A stretch of DNA of 14,923 nucleotides. Origin: Methylococcaceae bacterium. Lineage in GTDB: Bacteria > Pseudomonadota > Gammaproteobacteria > Methylococcales > Methylomonadaceae. Where the stretch lies: the NCBI GenBank assembly GCA_013140465.1, contig JABFST010000395.1, positions 1 to 14,923 on the forward strand, given 5' to 3'. Made by a program: the position numbers and the translations under genes. Positions 1-7,145 of the stretch are shown piece after piece. A model generated the notes under the pieces. It saw nothing but the letters and a program-made list of their open reading frames with translations, made no database searches and had not been told where the DNA came from. The stretch's first letter is position 1. Every line of letters begins with the position of its first letter.

Positions 1-554
1 CGCAACACATCAACCTGGGCATAAAAAATATCCGCTTCTGGTGCGGCGGGCAGGTCGCGGGTTTCTTCTTGCAAAAATTCGGCGGCATTTATCCTAAACG
101 TGTCTAGCGATTCTTTACCCCAGTCTTGGCCTGCACGAAAAAACTGGCTGACTGTATGGGCAAACTGAGTGCCTGTCAACCGTGCCAGCGGGCGTTCTAA
201 GTTGATGTCGAGTTGCGCAAACAAGGCCTGAAATTTTTCGCCTGTGCGCATGTCGCCTTCAATGGTCACCGTGCCGGAAAAAATCGAACGCATGGGTTTG
301 GCACTTAAGCCCATTAGACCCAAGGCAAACAACGAACCCGTCAAATGGGTGTCGGCGGGGTCTGGGTATTGATCTAGGATTTGGATGCCATCGGAATGTG
401 GGCAGAGATAAATGGTTTCAGCAAACGGCGTGATAGTCACGGCTATGACTTTAGCCGCCAACGGCGACAAAAATGCCGACCGATTGTCATCTAAAGCTAG
501 ATATTGGTTTAGCGCACTTTCCAAAGCACTGATAAGCAGGGGTTTAATCGCCAT
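1..554 (-). CDS. ubiJ: UbiJ, SCP2-domain ubiquinone biosynthesis accessory factor (partial, C-terminus off the window)
   Basis: This frame is open from an ATG at 554 to the window edge, giving 184 residues with no stop. UbiJ is a soluble SCP2-fold lipid-binding protein of about 200 residues in E. coli that helps assemble the aerobic ubiquinone (CoQ) biosynthesis enzymes. The visible part has the expected layout: an N-terminal helix (MAIKPLLISALESALNQYL), then a beta-rich SCP2-like region at about residues 30-120. That region includes FSGTVTIEGD (92-101), a Gln-Ala-Leu-Phe stretch and LDINLE (115-120), a run typical of UbiJ. A helical C-terminal part follows. The ATG lies one base beyond the ubiE stop, so the two are almost certainly cotranscribed. 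ubiB usually follows but would be outside the window. Family assignment is firm; only the last few residues are missing. Confidence 0.9.
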   Translation of the reverse strand, partial: MAIKPLLISALESALNQYLALDDNRSAFLSPLAAKVIAVTITPFAETIYLCPHSDGIQILDQYPDPADTHLTGSLFALGLMGLSAKPMRSIFSGTVTIEGDMRTGEKFQALFAQLDINLERPLARLTGTQFAHTVSQFFRAGQDWGKESLDTFRINAAEFLQEETRDLPAAPEADIFYAQVDVL

Positions 555-555
555 G

Positions 556-1305
556 CTAGATTTTATAGCCACGATGCACGGCAACAATGCCTTGGGTCAT
601 ATTGAAATATTCGCAACGCTCTAAGCCCGCATTAACCATCATGGCTTTCAGTTCATCTTGCTTAGGGTGCATACGGATGGATTCTGCCAAATATCGGTAG
701 CTGTCTTCATCTTTGGCGACCACTTTGCCAATTTTAGGCAGCAGTTTAAAGGAATAAAAATCGTAGACTTTTTCGGTCAGCGCATCCGTCGGGTGCGAAA
801 ACTCCAGCACAATCACCCGTCCGCCCGGTTTTAACACCCGGTGCATGGAGCGCAAAGCCGCGTCTTTATCGGTGACATTACGCAGCCCAAAGGCGATGCA
901 CACGCAGTCGAAGGTGTTGTCGGCAAACGGCAGACATTCGGCATTGACTTGGGCATAACGGATATTACCGACCAAACCTTTGTCTATCAGGCGGTTACGG
1001 CCGGTGCGCAACATTTCGGAATTAATGTCCGCCAACACCACTTGCCCATCCTTACCCACGCGTTGCTCAAACAAAGTGGTCAAATCGCCGGTGCCGCCAG
1101 CCAAATCCAGCACTTGTTCGCCTTTACGGACGTTGCTTAATTGCACGGCAACGCGCTTCCAAATGCGGTGGATGCCCATGGACATTAGGTCGTTCATAAT
1201 GTCGTATTGGCCTGCAACCGAATCAAAAACGCCACGGACCAGTTTTACTTTGTCTTCGGTGGCTACTTTTTTAAAACCAAAATGGGTGGTGTTGTCGTTA
1301 GTCAT
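556..1305 (-). CDS. ubiE: UbiE, C-methyltransferase of ubiquinone/menaquinone biosynthesis
   Basis: The product is a 249-residue class I SAM-dependent methyltransferase, close to the 251 of E. coli UbiE. It C-methylates the 2-polyprenyl-6-methoxy-benzoquinol intermediate of ubiquinone synthesis (and demethylmenaquinol where menaquinone is made). Both UbiE signatures are visible: [17 protein letters not shown] at residues 34-50 and [17 protein letters not shown] at 156-172. The SAM-binding glycine loop [11 protein letters not shown] is at 65-75. The ATG at 1305 has no obvious Shine-Dalgarno sequence. It lies 8 nt after the stop of the DUF971 gene, and its own stop is 1 nt before ubiJ, which indicates an operon. 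Whether the cell makes menaquinone cannot be told from here. Confidence 0.96.
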   Translation of the reverse strand: MTNDNTTHFGFKKVATEDKVKLVRGVFDSVAGQYDIMNDLMSMGIHRIWKRVAVQLSNVRKGEQVLDLAGGTGDLTTLFEQRVGKDGQVVLADINSEMLRTGRNRLIDKGLVGNIRYAQVNAECLPFADNTFDCVCIAFGLRNVTDKDAALRSMHRVLKPGGRVIVLEFSHPTDALTEKVYDFYSFKLLPKIGKVVAKDEDSYRYLAESIRMHPKQDELKAMMVNAGLERCEYFNMTQGIVAVHRGYKI

Positions 1306-1313
1306 GATCGTGT

Positions 1314-1703
1314 TTAGTTTGCTAAAGGTTCTTTGCGCTGAATGCCAGCGGCTTTGAGTTTGTTAAGGTAATTGTCCCACAATATCGGATATTCGCTGCC
1401 TAATTTATAAAGCATATCAAAGGTGTAAATGCCGCTGTCATGCCCGTCGCTAAACACCGGGGCGATCGCGTAATTGCCCACAGGCTTGATGTGCTGGATG
1501 CTGACGGCCTCTTTGCCGATTTGCAGGGTTTCTTGCCCAGGACCATGTCCGACCGCTTCCGCTGACGGCGTATACACGCGCAGGTATTCGCCAGGCAATT
1601 GAAAAACGCTTCCGTCGTCAAAACTAACTTCCAGCACATTAGAGGCTTGGTGCAGCTTGATTTCGGTAGGCCAAGTGTTGCAAGGGGTGACGGTTAGGCG
1701 CAT
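1314..1703 (-). CDS. DUF971 / gamma-butyrobetaine hydroxylase-like N-terminal domain protein
   Basis: This 129-residue protein consists essentially of one DUF971 domain (the GBBH-like N-terminal domain, Pfam PF06155). The domain also occurs at the N-terminus of gamma-butyrobetaine hydroxylase and in some Fe-S-related proteins. Recognisable features are the opening [21 protein letters not shown], the [14 protein letters not shown] stretch, the internal [21 protein letters not shown] segment and the ending [16 protein letters not shown], all characteristic of bacterial DUF971 proteins. Stand-alone DUF971 genes lie next to hslU or ubiE in many gammaproteobacteria, as here, but their biochemical role is not settled. 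A metal or Fe-S connection is suggested by the family only. No strong ribosome binding site precedes the ATG at 1703. The start is chosen because the protein then has the usual length. Confidence 0.88.
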   Translation of the reverse strand: MRLTVTPCNTWPTEIKLHQASNVLEVSFDDGSVFQLPGEYLRVYTPSAEAVGHGPGQETLQIGKEAVSIQHIKPVGNYAIAPVFSDGHDSGIYTFDMLYKLGSEYPILWDNYLNKLKAAGIQRKEPLAN

Positions 1704-1794
1704 AGGGAAGGTTTTAGGTAAAAGGTGATGGTAAGCTGTCGGCTGTGGGGCTTAGTGGCGGCGGCCTGGTTTGGATACATTGGCGACAAAGCCA

Positions 1795-2076
1795 CTACAA
1801 CACACCCGCCTCCAACAAATGCAAATAAATAAACTCGGGGGCTTTAACACCAGCTTGTTGCCGGATGGCCTCCAGCTTTGGCGATTCAAAAAAGGCTTGT
1901 GCGGCGGCTATCGATGTCCATTTGGAAAAATGGACAATTTTATTGGCGTCGGTGTCGTATTTTAAAACCTGATAGCTGATTTCGCCTGCGCTTTTTCGTA
2001 TATCCGCAGCACCATCGAAGATAGCTTTCCAAGCGGGATAGTCTTCGACTTCATGGATAATCAGGACGTGTTCCAT
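1795..2076 (-). CDS. Small ABM-superfamily (dimeric alpha+beta barrel) protein
   Basis: With the ATG at 2076 the product is 93 residues starting MEHVLIIHEVEDYPAWKAIF. It resembles antibiotic-biosynthesis-monooxygenase-like small proteins of the ferredoxin-like dimeric alpha+beta barrel fold. Marks of the family are a first beta strand (HVLIIHEV), the W-x-x-x-F helix (YPAWKAIFDGA), a long middle strand (YQVLKYDTDANKIVHFSKW) and the helix AQAFFESPKLEAIRQQAGV. Members include heme-degrading, quinone-forming and purely structural proteins; no catalytic residues can be assigned here. The frame extends upstream to an ATG at 2127. That extension (MQRRYLLHEHRLHLIKP) runs through a perfect inverted repeat and lies close to a predicted promoter, so the shorter start is preferred. 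It sits between hslU and the DUF971 gene, where a role linked to quinones is possible but unproven. Confidence 0.75.
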   Translation of the reverse strand: MEHVLIIHEVEDYPAWKAIFDGAADIRKSAGEISYQVLKYDTDANKIVHFSKWTSIAAAQAFFESPKLEAIRQQAGVKAPEFIYLHLLEAGVL

Positions 2077-2097
2077 AGGCTTAATAAGGTGTAAGCG

Positions 2098-2133
2098 ATG
2101 TTCATGCAACAGGTATCGCCGTTGCATGAACAG
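2098..2133 (-). promoter_or_regulatory. Perfect 12-bp inverted repeat (operator or 5'-leader hairpin)
   Basis: TGTTCATGCAAC at 2099-2110 and its exact complement GTTGCATGAACA at 2121-2132 are separated by 10 nt. Read on the minus strand, the repeat begins a few bases after the predicted transcription start (the -10 box is at 2143-2148) and ends about 22 nt before the preferred start of the ABM-type gene. No U-run follows on either strand, so it is not a simple terminator. It could be a repressor operator or a stabilising 5' stem-loop on the ABM-DUF971-ubiE-ubiJ transcript. The repeat is seen directly; the function is inferred. Confidence 0.55.
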
Positions 2134-2142
2134 TTAGCGGTA

Positions 2143-2169
2143 ATTATATTAGAGAACGCAGGAAGTAAA
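2143..2169 (-). promoter_or_regulatory. Predicted sigma70-type promoter for the ABM-DUF971-ubiE-ubiJ unit
   Basis: On the minus strand a perfect -10 box TATAAT lies at 2148-2143. A weaker -35 candidate TTTACT (4 of 6 consensus bases) lies 15 bp upstream. Initiation would be near 2136, about 60 nt before the preferred start codon of the ABM-type gene. It gives the downstream minus-strand genes a promoter separate from hslVU, in keeping with the 169-bp gap after hslU. The -10 box is strong; the -35 box and spacing are not. Confidence 0.45.
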
Positions 2170-2180
2170 GCGAAATTAAA

Positions 2181-2220
2181 TCCCCCTGACCCTACCCTCT
2201 CCCTGAGGTAGAGGGAGTTT
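2181..2220. repeat. C-rich/G-rich palindromic repeat downstream of hslU
   Basis: This short intergenic sequence is very C-rich on the plus strand and contains a hairpin: CTCCCT at 2199-2204 pairs with AGGGAG at 2212-2217. An alternative pairing of CCCTCT (2195-2200) with AGAGGG (2210-2215) is also possible. It resembles the dispersed C-rich palindromes that sit between genes in many gammaproteobacteria. It lies just after the hslU stop and could also help end hslVU transcription, but on the minus strand the hairpin is not directly followed by a U-run. Membership in a genome-wide family cannot be shown from one copy. Confidence 0.45.
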
Positions 2221-2245
2221 AATGTAGATTTATCAGCTTCGGATT

Positions 2246-3583
2246 CTATAAGATATAACGGCTTAAATCTTCATCCTGCACAAGTTCGCCCAGATGTTTG
2301 TCCACATAGGCCGCATCGATGACTATGTTGGTTTCTTCCAAGTCGGGGGCATTGTATAAAATGTCTTCCAACAAGCGTTCCAACATCGTGTGCAAGCGTC
2401 TGGCGCCGATGTTTTCGGTGGCTTCGTTGACTTGCCAACCCAGCTCTGCAATCCGCAATACACCTGCGTCGGTAAAGCTTAAAGTCACGCCTTCGGTGGC
2501 CAATAAGGCTTGGTATTGTTCGGTTAGCGAGGCATTAGGCTCGGTCAGGATGCGCACAAAATCGTCTGCCGTGAGAGCACTGAGTTCCACACGGATAGGA
2601 AAACGGCCTTGTAACTCAGGGATTAAATCTGAGGGTTTGGCGACATGGAAAGCACCCGAAGCAATAAACAAAATATGGTCGGTTTTGATCGCGCCGTATT
2701 TGGTGCTGACCGTGCTGCCTTCAACCAACGGCAACAAATCGCGCTGCACACCTTCGCGCGAGACTTCGCCGCCACCGCCGCCCATTTCAGAGCGTTTGCA
2801 GATTTTGTCAATTTCGTCCAAAAACACGATGCCGTTTTGTTCGACTGAATCGACAGCGCGGGCGCGGATGTCTTCTTCGTTGATTAACTTGGCGGCTTCG
2901 TCTTCTTGCAAAGACTGTAAGGCTTTTTTGATGGGCATTTTGCGCGAGCGGGTTTTGCCAGAACCTAAGTTTTGGAACATGCCTTGCAATTGGTTGGTCA
3001 TTTCTTCCATGCCCGGCGGCGCCATGATTTCAACGCCCATCGGCGCGACTTGGACGTCGACTTCGATTTCTTTGCTGTCGAGATCGCCTTCGCGTAATTT
3101 TTTGCGCATTTTTTGCCGGGTGGCGTCTTCGGTATCTGACAACATGCCGCCATGCGCCCTAGGCAATAAAATGTCCAACACGCGTTCTTCGGCGATGTCG
3201 TAGGCTTTGTTCTGCACTTTTTCCATTTCCGCCATGCGCGTCATTTTGACGGCGGTGTCGATTAAGTCGCGGATGATGGATTCTACATCCCGGCCGACAT
3301 AACCCACTTCGGTAAATTTGGTGGCTTCAATTTTGATGAACGGCGCATTCGCTAGCCGTGCCAAACGCCTGGCGATTTCGGTTTTACCTACGCCTGTAGG
3401 GCCTATCATTAAGATATTTTTGGGCGTGATTTCATCGCGCAAGCCCGCATCCACTTGTTGCCGCCGCCAGCGGTTGCGCAGGGCAATCGCCACCGAACGT
3501 TTGGCGCTGGCTTGTCCGACGATGTGTTTGTCCAGTTCGCTTACTATTTCTTTAGGGGTCATCTGTGTCATGCGTTTACTCAT
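2246..3583 (-). CDS. hslU: HslU, ATPase subunit of the HslVU (ClpYQ) protease
   Basis: This is the 445-residue AAA+ unfoldase that forms hexamers and feeds proteins into the HslV peptidase in the cytoplasm. Visible motifs: Walker A GPTGVGKT (61-68), the substrate-gripping pore loop GYVG (94-97) and an intermediate domain of about 110-240. Also present are Walker B FLDEID (254-259), GRFPIR with the arginine finger (326-331), sensor-2 GARR (393-396), and the C-terminal SRYIL tail that docks into HslV. The E. coli protein has 443 residues. The ATG used overlaps the hslV stop by 8 nt, implying translational coupling. A second ATG four codons in ([10 protein letters not shown]) aligns better with the E. 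coli N-terminus, and neither has a good Shine-Dalgarno sequence. Substrate binding may also involve the I-domain double loops. Confidence 0.97.
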   Translation of the reverse strand: MSKRMTQMTPKEIVSELDKHIVGQASAKRSVAIALRNRWRRQQVDAGLRDEITPKNILMIGPTGVGKTEIARRLARLANAPFIKIEATKFTEVGYVGRDVESIIRDLIDTAVKMTRMAEMEKVQNKAYDIAEERVLDILLPRAHGGMLSDTEDATRQKMRKKLREGDLDSKEIEVDVQVAPMGVEIMAPPGMEEMTNQLQGMFQNLGSGKTRSRKMPIKKALQSLQEDEAAKLINEEDIRARAVDSVEQNGIVFLDEIDKICKRSEMGGGGGEVSREGVQRDLLPLVEGSTVSTKYGAIKTDHILFIASGAFHVAKPSDLIPELQGRFPIRVELSALTADDFVRILTEPNASLTEQYQALLATEGVTLSFTDAGVLRIAELGWQVNEATENIGARRLHTMLERLLEDILYNAPDLEETNIVIDAAYVDKHLGELVQDEDLSRYIL

Positions 3584-4121
3584 TGGGTTCGGCGTCTAGT
3601 TCTTCTATGCGCAGGTTATGGTTGGTGTAAATACAAATATCAGCGGCAATATTTAAAGACCGTTCCACAATTTCGCGTGCGCTTAAGTTGGTGTTTTCCA
3701 ATAATGCACGGGCTGCCGCTTGGGCAAACGCGCCGCCTGAGCCTATCGCCATCAGGTCGTATTCGGGTTCGATGACATCGCCCGTACCTGAAATAATCAG
3801 TGACGTGCGTGCATCGGCAATCGTCAGTAACGCTTCCAGTTTGCGCAAGGCCCGGTCGGTGCGCCAATCTTTAGCCATTTCCACGGCGGCGCGGGTCAGG
3901 TTGCCACGATGCTTTTCCAGCTTGCCTTCAAAATGCTCAAACAAGGTGAATGCGTCAGCCGTAGCCCCTGCAAATCCGGCGATAACCTTATCGTGATACA
4001 AACGCCGCACTTTACGCGCATTGCCTTTCATCACGGTATTGCCCAAAGTGACTTGTCCATCACCACCAATAACAACTTTATCGCCACGGCGAACTGAAAG
4101 TATGGTTGTTCCTCTAAACAC
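3576..4121 (-). CDS. hslV: HslV, threonine peptidase subunit of the HslVU protease
   Basis: This 181-residue proteasome-beta-like peptidase forms two stacked hexamers capped by HslU. The sequence follows E. coli HslV closely: [21 protein letters not shown], the [18 protein letters not shown] block, [17 protein letters not shown], and [18 protein letters not shown] near the C-terminus. The catalytic N-terminal threonine is Thr5, so the short leader MFRG must be removed; E. coli needs only Met removal, whereas beta-proteobacterial HslV carries a similar leader. The start is a GTG at 4121. Upstream in frame is a stop at 4143-4145 with no ATG, GTG or TTG between, so this start is well determined, with GGGA about nine bases ahead as a modest ribosome site. 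Transcription is divergent from dusA. Confidence 0.97.
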   Translation of the reverse strand: MFRGTTILSVRRGDKVVIGGDGQVTLGNTVMKGNARKVRRLYHDKVIAGFAGATADAFTLFEHFEGKLEKHRGNLTRAAVEMAKDWRTDRALRKLEALLTIADARTSLIISGTGDVIEPEYDLMAIGSGGAFAQAAARALLENTNLSAREIVERSLNIAADICIYTNHNLRIEELDAEPNE

Positions 4122-4137
4122 TTTTACATCCCAAATT

Positions 4138-4161
4138 GACTGTTACAGTCTTACAATTTTA
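4138..4161 (-). promoter_or_regulatory. Possible hslVU promoter (-10 TAAAAT) with palindrome at the start site
   Basis: On the minus strand TAAAAT (4161-4156, five of six consensus bases) could serve as a -10 box, but no convincing -35 is present at the usual distance. The predicted start would fall inside a perfect 6-1-6 palindrome, GACTGTTACAGTC (4138-4150), which looks like an operator half-site pair. No clear heat-shock sigma32 promoter was seen, although hslVU is a heat-shock operon in E. coli. Tentative. Confidence 0.3.
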
Positions 4162-4184
4162 CATGGTATCTATGATTAATGTGG

Positions 4185-4207
4185 AAAAAATACCGCGTGT
4201 GGCGGTA
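4185..4207 (-). terminator. Hairpin plus U-run in the hslV leader (terminator or attenuator)
   Basis: Read on the minus strand, TACCGC (4207-4202), a CACAC loop and GCGGTA (4196-4191) form a perfect 6-bp stem. It is followed at once by a run of six T residues (4190-4185), the layout of a Rho-independent terminator. It lies 64 nt upstream of the hslV start codon and no gene precedes it on this strand within the window. It would therefore act either on transcription starting further upstream in the divergent gap, as an attenuator, or as a block on antisense transcription toward hslV. E. coli hslVU also has a stem-loop in its 5' leader that affects mRNA stability, though with a different sequence. 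Confidence 0.5.
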
Positions 4208-4338
4208 AGTGGCTGATATGCAAAACCTAACAGAACTCAAACTTGATATAGCAGAACGAGTCAATAACCCCAAACGGCAAAAACCGTCAAAGACGACAGC
4301 TACCCACAACCACTAAAATTCAATTTTGCCGCGATTAT

Positions 4339-4347
4339 TGTGATAAT
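4339..4347 (+). promoter_or_regulatory. Possible extended -10 promoter for dusA
   Basis: TGT followed by GATAAT (4342-4347, five of six consensus bases) is an extended -10 element. The -35 position 17 bp upstream (TTCAAT, 4319-4324) is poor, as extended -10 promoters allow. Transcription would start near 4354, leaving a leader of about 25 nt before the preferred dusA start. Confidence 0.35.
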
Positions 4348-4377
4348 GTCCCGCAACCCACTACCTTGCAGCTATCA

Positions 4378-5397
4378 ATGACCCAGACACCAGACCTTAT
4401 CGAACAACCGCCAACCCCGTTTACGGCACACCGCTTTTGCGTAGCCCCTATGCTGGACTGGACAGATCGGCATTGCCGTTATTTCCATCGGCTGTTAAGC
4501 CAGCACGCGATGTTATATACCGAAATGGTCACGACCGGGGCCTTGCTGCATGGCGATAGGGAGCGGTTTTTGGCGTTTAATAAGGCGGAACAACCGCTGG
4601 CTTTGCAGCTAGGCGGCAGCCAAGCCCAAGATTTAGCGTTGTGCAGCCGGATGGCGGAAGACTATGGTTATAACGAGGTGAATTTAAATGTCGGCTGTCC
4701 TAGCGACCGCGTGCAAAACGGCCGTTTTGGCGCGTGCCTGATGGCGGAGCCGCAATTGGTCGGCGATTGTGTGGCAGCTATGATCGCGGCGACGGCGGTG
4801 CCGATTACGGTGAAATCTAGGATTGGTATTGATGACCGCGATTCTTACCCGGAGTTGCACGCGTTTATTGCCACGGTCGCGGCGGCGGGTTGCCGCACGT
4901 TTATCGTCCATGCCCGAAAAGCTTGGCTAAGCGGTTTGTCGCCTAAGCAAAACCGCGAGATTCCGCCCTTGCGTTATGATTGGGTGATCCAGCTTAAACG
5001 GGATTTTCCGCAATTGGAGATTATCATCAACGGCGGCATCACCGATTTGGGACAAGCCGAGGACTTGTTGCACAGTGTCGATGGCGTGATGGTGGGGCGC
5101 GAAGCCTACCATAACCCTTATCTGTTAGCGACAGTGGATCAACAATTGTATGGCAGCCAGCAGCAGCCGTTGTCGCGTAGTGAGGTGGTGGACTTGTTAT
5201 TGCCTTATGTACAAACGCATGTCCACGCTGGCGGTCGTGTACACAGTATTACGCGGCATATTTTAGGCTTGTTTCATGGCGAACCGGGGGCTAGGGGCTG
5301 GCGGCGTTATCTAAGCGAACACGCCAATTTGCGCGGAGCGGACGGGCAGGTCATTCTTGAGGCGTTAAGCTATACCCAGCAAGTTCACGCAAATTAA
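4378..5397 (+). CDS. dusA: DusA, tRNA-dihydrouridine(20/20a) synthase
   Basis: This FMN-dependent enzyme of 339 residues reduces uridines in the tRNA D-loop to dihydrouridine. It is very close to E. coli DusA: APMLDWTDRHCRYF (23-36), LYTEMVTTGALLHGD (46-60) and LQLGGS (77-82). NLNVGCPSDRVQNGRFGACLM follows at 102-122, with the catalytic Cys107. Further along are VKSRIGID (145-152), FIVHARKAWLSGLSPKQNREIPPL (175-198), the flavin-phosphate loop INGGI (217-221), DGVMVGREAYHNP (235-247) and a helical C-terminal domain with ITRHILGLFHGEPGARGWRRYLSE. RKAWLSGLSPKxNREIPPL is diagnostic of DusA against DusB and DusC. The frame can be extended to a TTG at 4366, but the ATG at 4378 is preferred. There is no strong Shine-Dalgarno sequence at either. 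It is probably monocistronic: the gap to folE is 112 bp and holds a promoter-like element. Confidence 0.96.
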   Translation: MTQTPDLIEQPPTPFTAHRFCVAPMLDWTDRHCRYFHRLLSQHAMLYTEMVTTGALLHGDRERFLAFNKAEQPLALQLGGSQAQDLALCSRMAEDYGYNEVNLNVGCPSDRVQNGRFGACLMAEPQLVGDCVAAMIAATAVPITVKSRIGIDDRDSYPELHAFIATVAAAGCRTFIVHARKAWLSGLSPKQNREIPPLRYDWVIQLKRDFPQLEIIINGGITDLGQAEDLLHSVDGVMVGREAYHNPYLLATVDQQLYGSQQQPLSRSEVVDLLLPYVQTHVHAGGRVHSITRHILGLFHGEPGARGWRRYLSEHANLRGADGQVILEALSYTQQVHAN

Positions 5398-5469
5398 GAT
5401 AGTTTGACGGCTATTTATCTAAATTACGAAACCCTATGCCCGCAAATGTGGCGGTCAACTTCACGGTAA

Positions 5470-5478
5470 TGCTATACT
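5470..5478 (+). promoter_or_regulatory. Extended -10 promoter element for folE-hemH
   Basis: TGC followed by TATACT (5473-5478, five of six consensus bases) gives a good extended -10 box. The -35 region at the usual distance is unremarkable. The start would be near 5485, about 25 nt before the folE ATG. It is the only promoter-like sequence noted close to folE, and hemH follows too closely to need its own. Confidence 0.45.
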
Positions 5479-5509
5479 GTCGAGTATTTTTTAACCGAGA
5501 CTAAACAAC

Positions 5510-6052
5510 ATGGAAGAGCATTTTGCTGGCATTATTGCTGGTATAGGCGAAGACTTAGACCGCGAAGGCTTAATCGATACCCCTAAACGCGCCGCCAAGG
5601 CGTTCAAATTTTTAAATAATGGCTACGAAAAAGACCTGGACGAGGTGATTAACGGCGCTATATTTACTGCCGACACCGAAGACATGGTGATTGTTAAGGA
5701 CATCGAGCTGTATTCCTTGTGCGAGCACCATTTGCTGCCGTTTATCGGCAAATGCCATGTCGGCTATTTGCCGCGCGGCAAAGTGTTAGGCTTGTCTAAA
5801 GTGGCACGCATTATTGACATGTATGCCAGACGCTTACAAATCCAAGAAAAACTCACCAAACAAATTGCCGATGCCATAGAACTGTCCATTGATGCGCGTG
5901 GCGTGGCTGTGGTCATTGAAGCCAAACATTTATGTATGATGATGCGTGGCGTCGAAAAGCAAAATTCGGTGATGACCACTTCTGTTATGACGGGTATTTT
6001 CCGTAAAGAAATCAGCACCCGCTCAGAATTTCTTAATCTTATAAACCGATAG
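5510..6052 (+). CDS. folE: FolE, GTP cyclohydrolase I
   Basis: This 180-residue protein converts GTP to 7,8-dihydroneopterin triphosphate, the first step of tetrahydrofolate synthesis (it can also feed queuosine and other pterin paths). The zinc ligands are in place: Cys71 and His74 in [15 protein letters not shown], and Cys142 in [13 protein letters not shown]. The GTP-binding [19 protein letters not shown] block and [11 protein letters not shown] helix are also typical, as is the [10 protein letters not shown] motif near the N-terminus. It is about 40 residues shorter at the N-terminus than E. coli FolE but matches the short form found in pseudomonads and others. The spacing to hemH is 7 nt. 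The ATG at 5510 has only a weak purine-rich site ahead. The toroidal decamer is known for the family. Confidence 0.96.
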   Translation: MEEHFAGIIAGIGEDLDREGLIDTPKRAAKAFKFLNNGYEKDLDEVINGAIFTADTEDMVIVKDIELYSLCEHHLLPFIGKCHVGYLPRGKVLGLSKVARIIDMYARRLQIQEKLTKQIADAIELSIDARGVAVVIEAKHLCMMMRGVEKQNSVMTTSVMTGIFRKEISTRSEFLNLINR

Positions 6053-6059
6053 GTGGGGC

Positions 6060-7022
6060 ATGACTGATAAAAAAACGGGCGTATTGCTGGCTAACTTAGG
6101 CTCACCCACCGCGCCCACAACCAAAGCAGTGCGCCGTTTTTTAAGGGACTTTTTGGGTGATCCACGGGTGGTCAATTTACCGCGCCCGCTGTGGTGGGTC
6201 ATTCTAAATTGTTTTGTGTTGCCGTTTCGTCCGGCGCGTTCAGCCAAAGCCTATAAAAAGGTCTGGCATGAAAAAGGTTCGCCACTCACTTATCTTACCG
6301 TAGCGCTGACCGAAAAAGTGGCTGCCCGGTTGCACGCCCAAGGCATTGTCGCCACACATACTATGCGCTATGGCGAGCCGTCCATCGCCAAGCGCCTTAA
6401 AGAATTTAAGCAAGCGGGCATCACCGATGTCATCGTGTTGCCCTTGTATCCGCAGTATTCGTCCACCACCACCGCGTCGATTTATGATGATGTGGTCAAA
6501 GAACTCAACCAATGGCGACATTTGCCCAGCCTGCATTTCATCAGCGATTATCACCAAGATGCGGGTTATATCAATGCGGTTGCCGATTCGGTGCGCCAAG
6601 CTTGGCAGGAACAACCCAAAAACCAATTATTGGTGATGTCTTTTCATGGCTTGCCAGAACAGCTTACCAAATGGGGCGACCCGTATTTTCACCAATGCCA
6701 CAAAACCGGTGCCTTGATTGCCGAAAATTTGGGTTTACAAGCCCACGAATGGCGCTTGGTGTTCCAATCGCGTTTTGGTAAAGCTGAATGGCTAAAGCCG
6801 TATTGTGTGGACACCTTGGAACAACTGCCGAAAGAAGGCATTAAAACCGTGGATGTGATCTGCCCCGGTTTTGCGGTGGATTGCCTGGAAACTTTGGAAG
6901 AAATTGCGATGGAAAACAAATCCGTGTTCATCGAAGCAGGTGGCGAAGCATACCACTATATAGCCTGTTTGAATGACAGCGATGCCCATGTTGAGGCTAT
7001 GGTCAACTTAATTAACCAATAA
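6060..7022 (+). CDS. hemH: HemH, ferrochelatase
   Basis: This is a 320-residue ferrochelatase, the same length as E. coli HemH; it inserts ferrous iron into protoporphyrin IX as the last step of protoheme synthesis. Key motifs: GVLLANLGSPTAPT (7-20), MRYGEPSI (102-109) and LPLYPQYSSTTTAS (127-140). The metal-binding His196 lies in SFHGLPE (194-200), followed by YFHQCHKT (209-216) and QSRFGKAEWLKPY (236-248). Finally CPGFAVDCLETLEE (268-281) carries catalytic Glu277. A strong AGGTGG Shine-Dalgarno overlaps the folE stop codon 5 nt or so before the ATG, which supports a folE-hemH transcript. The C-terminus lacks the extra cysteine cluster of [2Fe-2S] ferrochelatases. The grouping of folE with hemH is probably only operonic convenience. 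Confidence 0.97.
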   Translation: MTDKKTGVLLANLGSPTAPTTKAVRRFLRDFLGDPRVVNLPRPLWWVILNCFVLPFRPARSAKAYKKVWHEKGSPLTYLTVALTEKVAARLHAQGIVATHTMRYGEPSIAKRLKEFKQAGITDVIVLPLYPQYSSTTTASIYDDVVKELNQWRHLPSLHFISDYHQDAGYINAVADSVRQAWQEQPKNQLLVMSFHGLPEQLTKWGDPYFHQCHKTGALIAENLGLQAHEWRLVFQSRFGKAEWLKPYCVDTLEQLPKEGIKTVDVICPGFAVDCLETLEEIAMENKSVFIEAGGEAYHYIACLNDSDAHVEAMVNLINQ

Positions 7023-7079
7023 GGATGAGTGGCGACCGGGCAAGGTTTATAGGCGTTGCCCGCCTCGCCATCAATCCTA
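7023..7079. repeat. Long imperfect hairpin after hemH
   Basis: Arms at about 7023-7044 and 7057-7079 pair over some 21 bases with a few mismatches. Included are perfect blocks CGGGCAA (7038-7044) with TTGCCCG (7057-7063), TGGCGA (7031-7036) with TCGCCA (7066-7071), and GGAT with ATCC at the base. It begins directly at the hemH stop codon. There is no U-run after it, so it may stabilise the folE-hemH mRNA 3' end or be a REP-type unit rather than a classical terminator. Confidence 0.55.
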
Positions 7080-7105
7080 AAGGGTGATTGTCCCTGCCTG
7101 ACCCT

Positions 7106-7129
7106 TGATTAACTTAAGCCCATTAATCA
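7106..7129. promoter_or_regulatory. Inverted repeat upstream of the MutS-family gene
   Basis: TGATTAA (7106-7112) and its complement TTAATCA (7123-7129) are separated by 10 nt. The pair ends 16 nt before the start codon of the MutS-family gene. The spacing suits binding of a dimeric regulator to successive turns of the helix. A smaller pair, AAGGGT (7080-7085) and ACCCTT (7101-7106), lies just upstream. No convincing sigma70 promoter was found in this interval. Confidence 0.35.
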
Positions 7130-7145
7130 GCGAGTTAAACCCCTC

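Noticed and set aside
412..624. 70-codon plus-strand frame over the ubiE/ubiJ junction
   Set aside because: It is antisense to two well-supported genes.
2319..3203. Long plus-strand open frame opposite hslU
   Set aside because: It is antisense to the conserved AAA+ core of hslU and its product has no family features. Long antisense frames are common opposite such genes.
4218..4316. 32-residue plus-strand frame in the hslV-dusA gap (MQNLTELKLDIAERVN...)
   Set aside because: It has only a poor ribosome site, a low-complexity basic ending (KRQKPSKTTATHNH) and no recognisable homology; kept out as probable chance.
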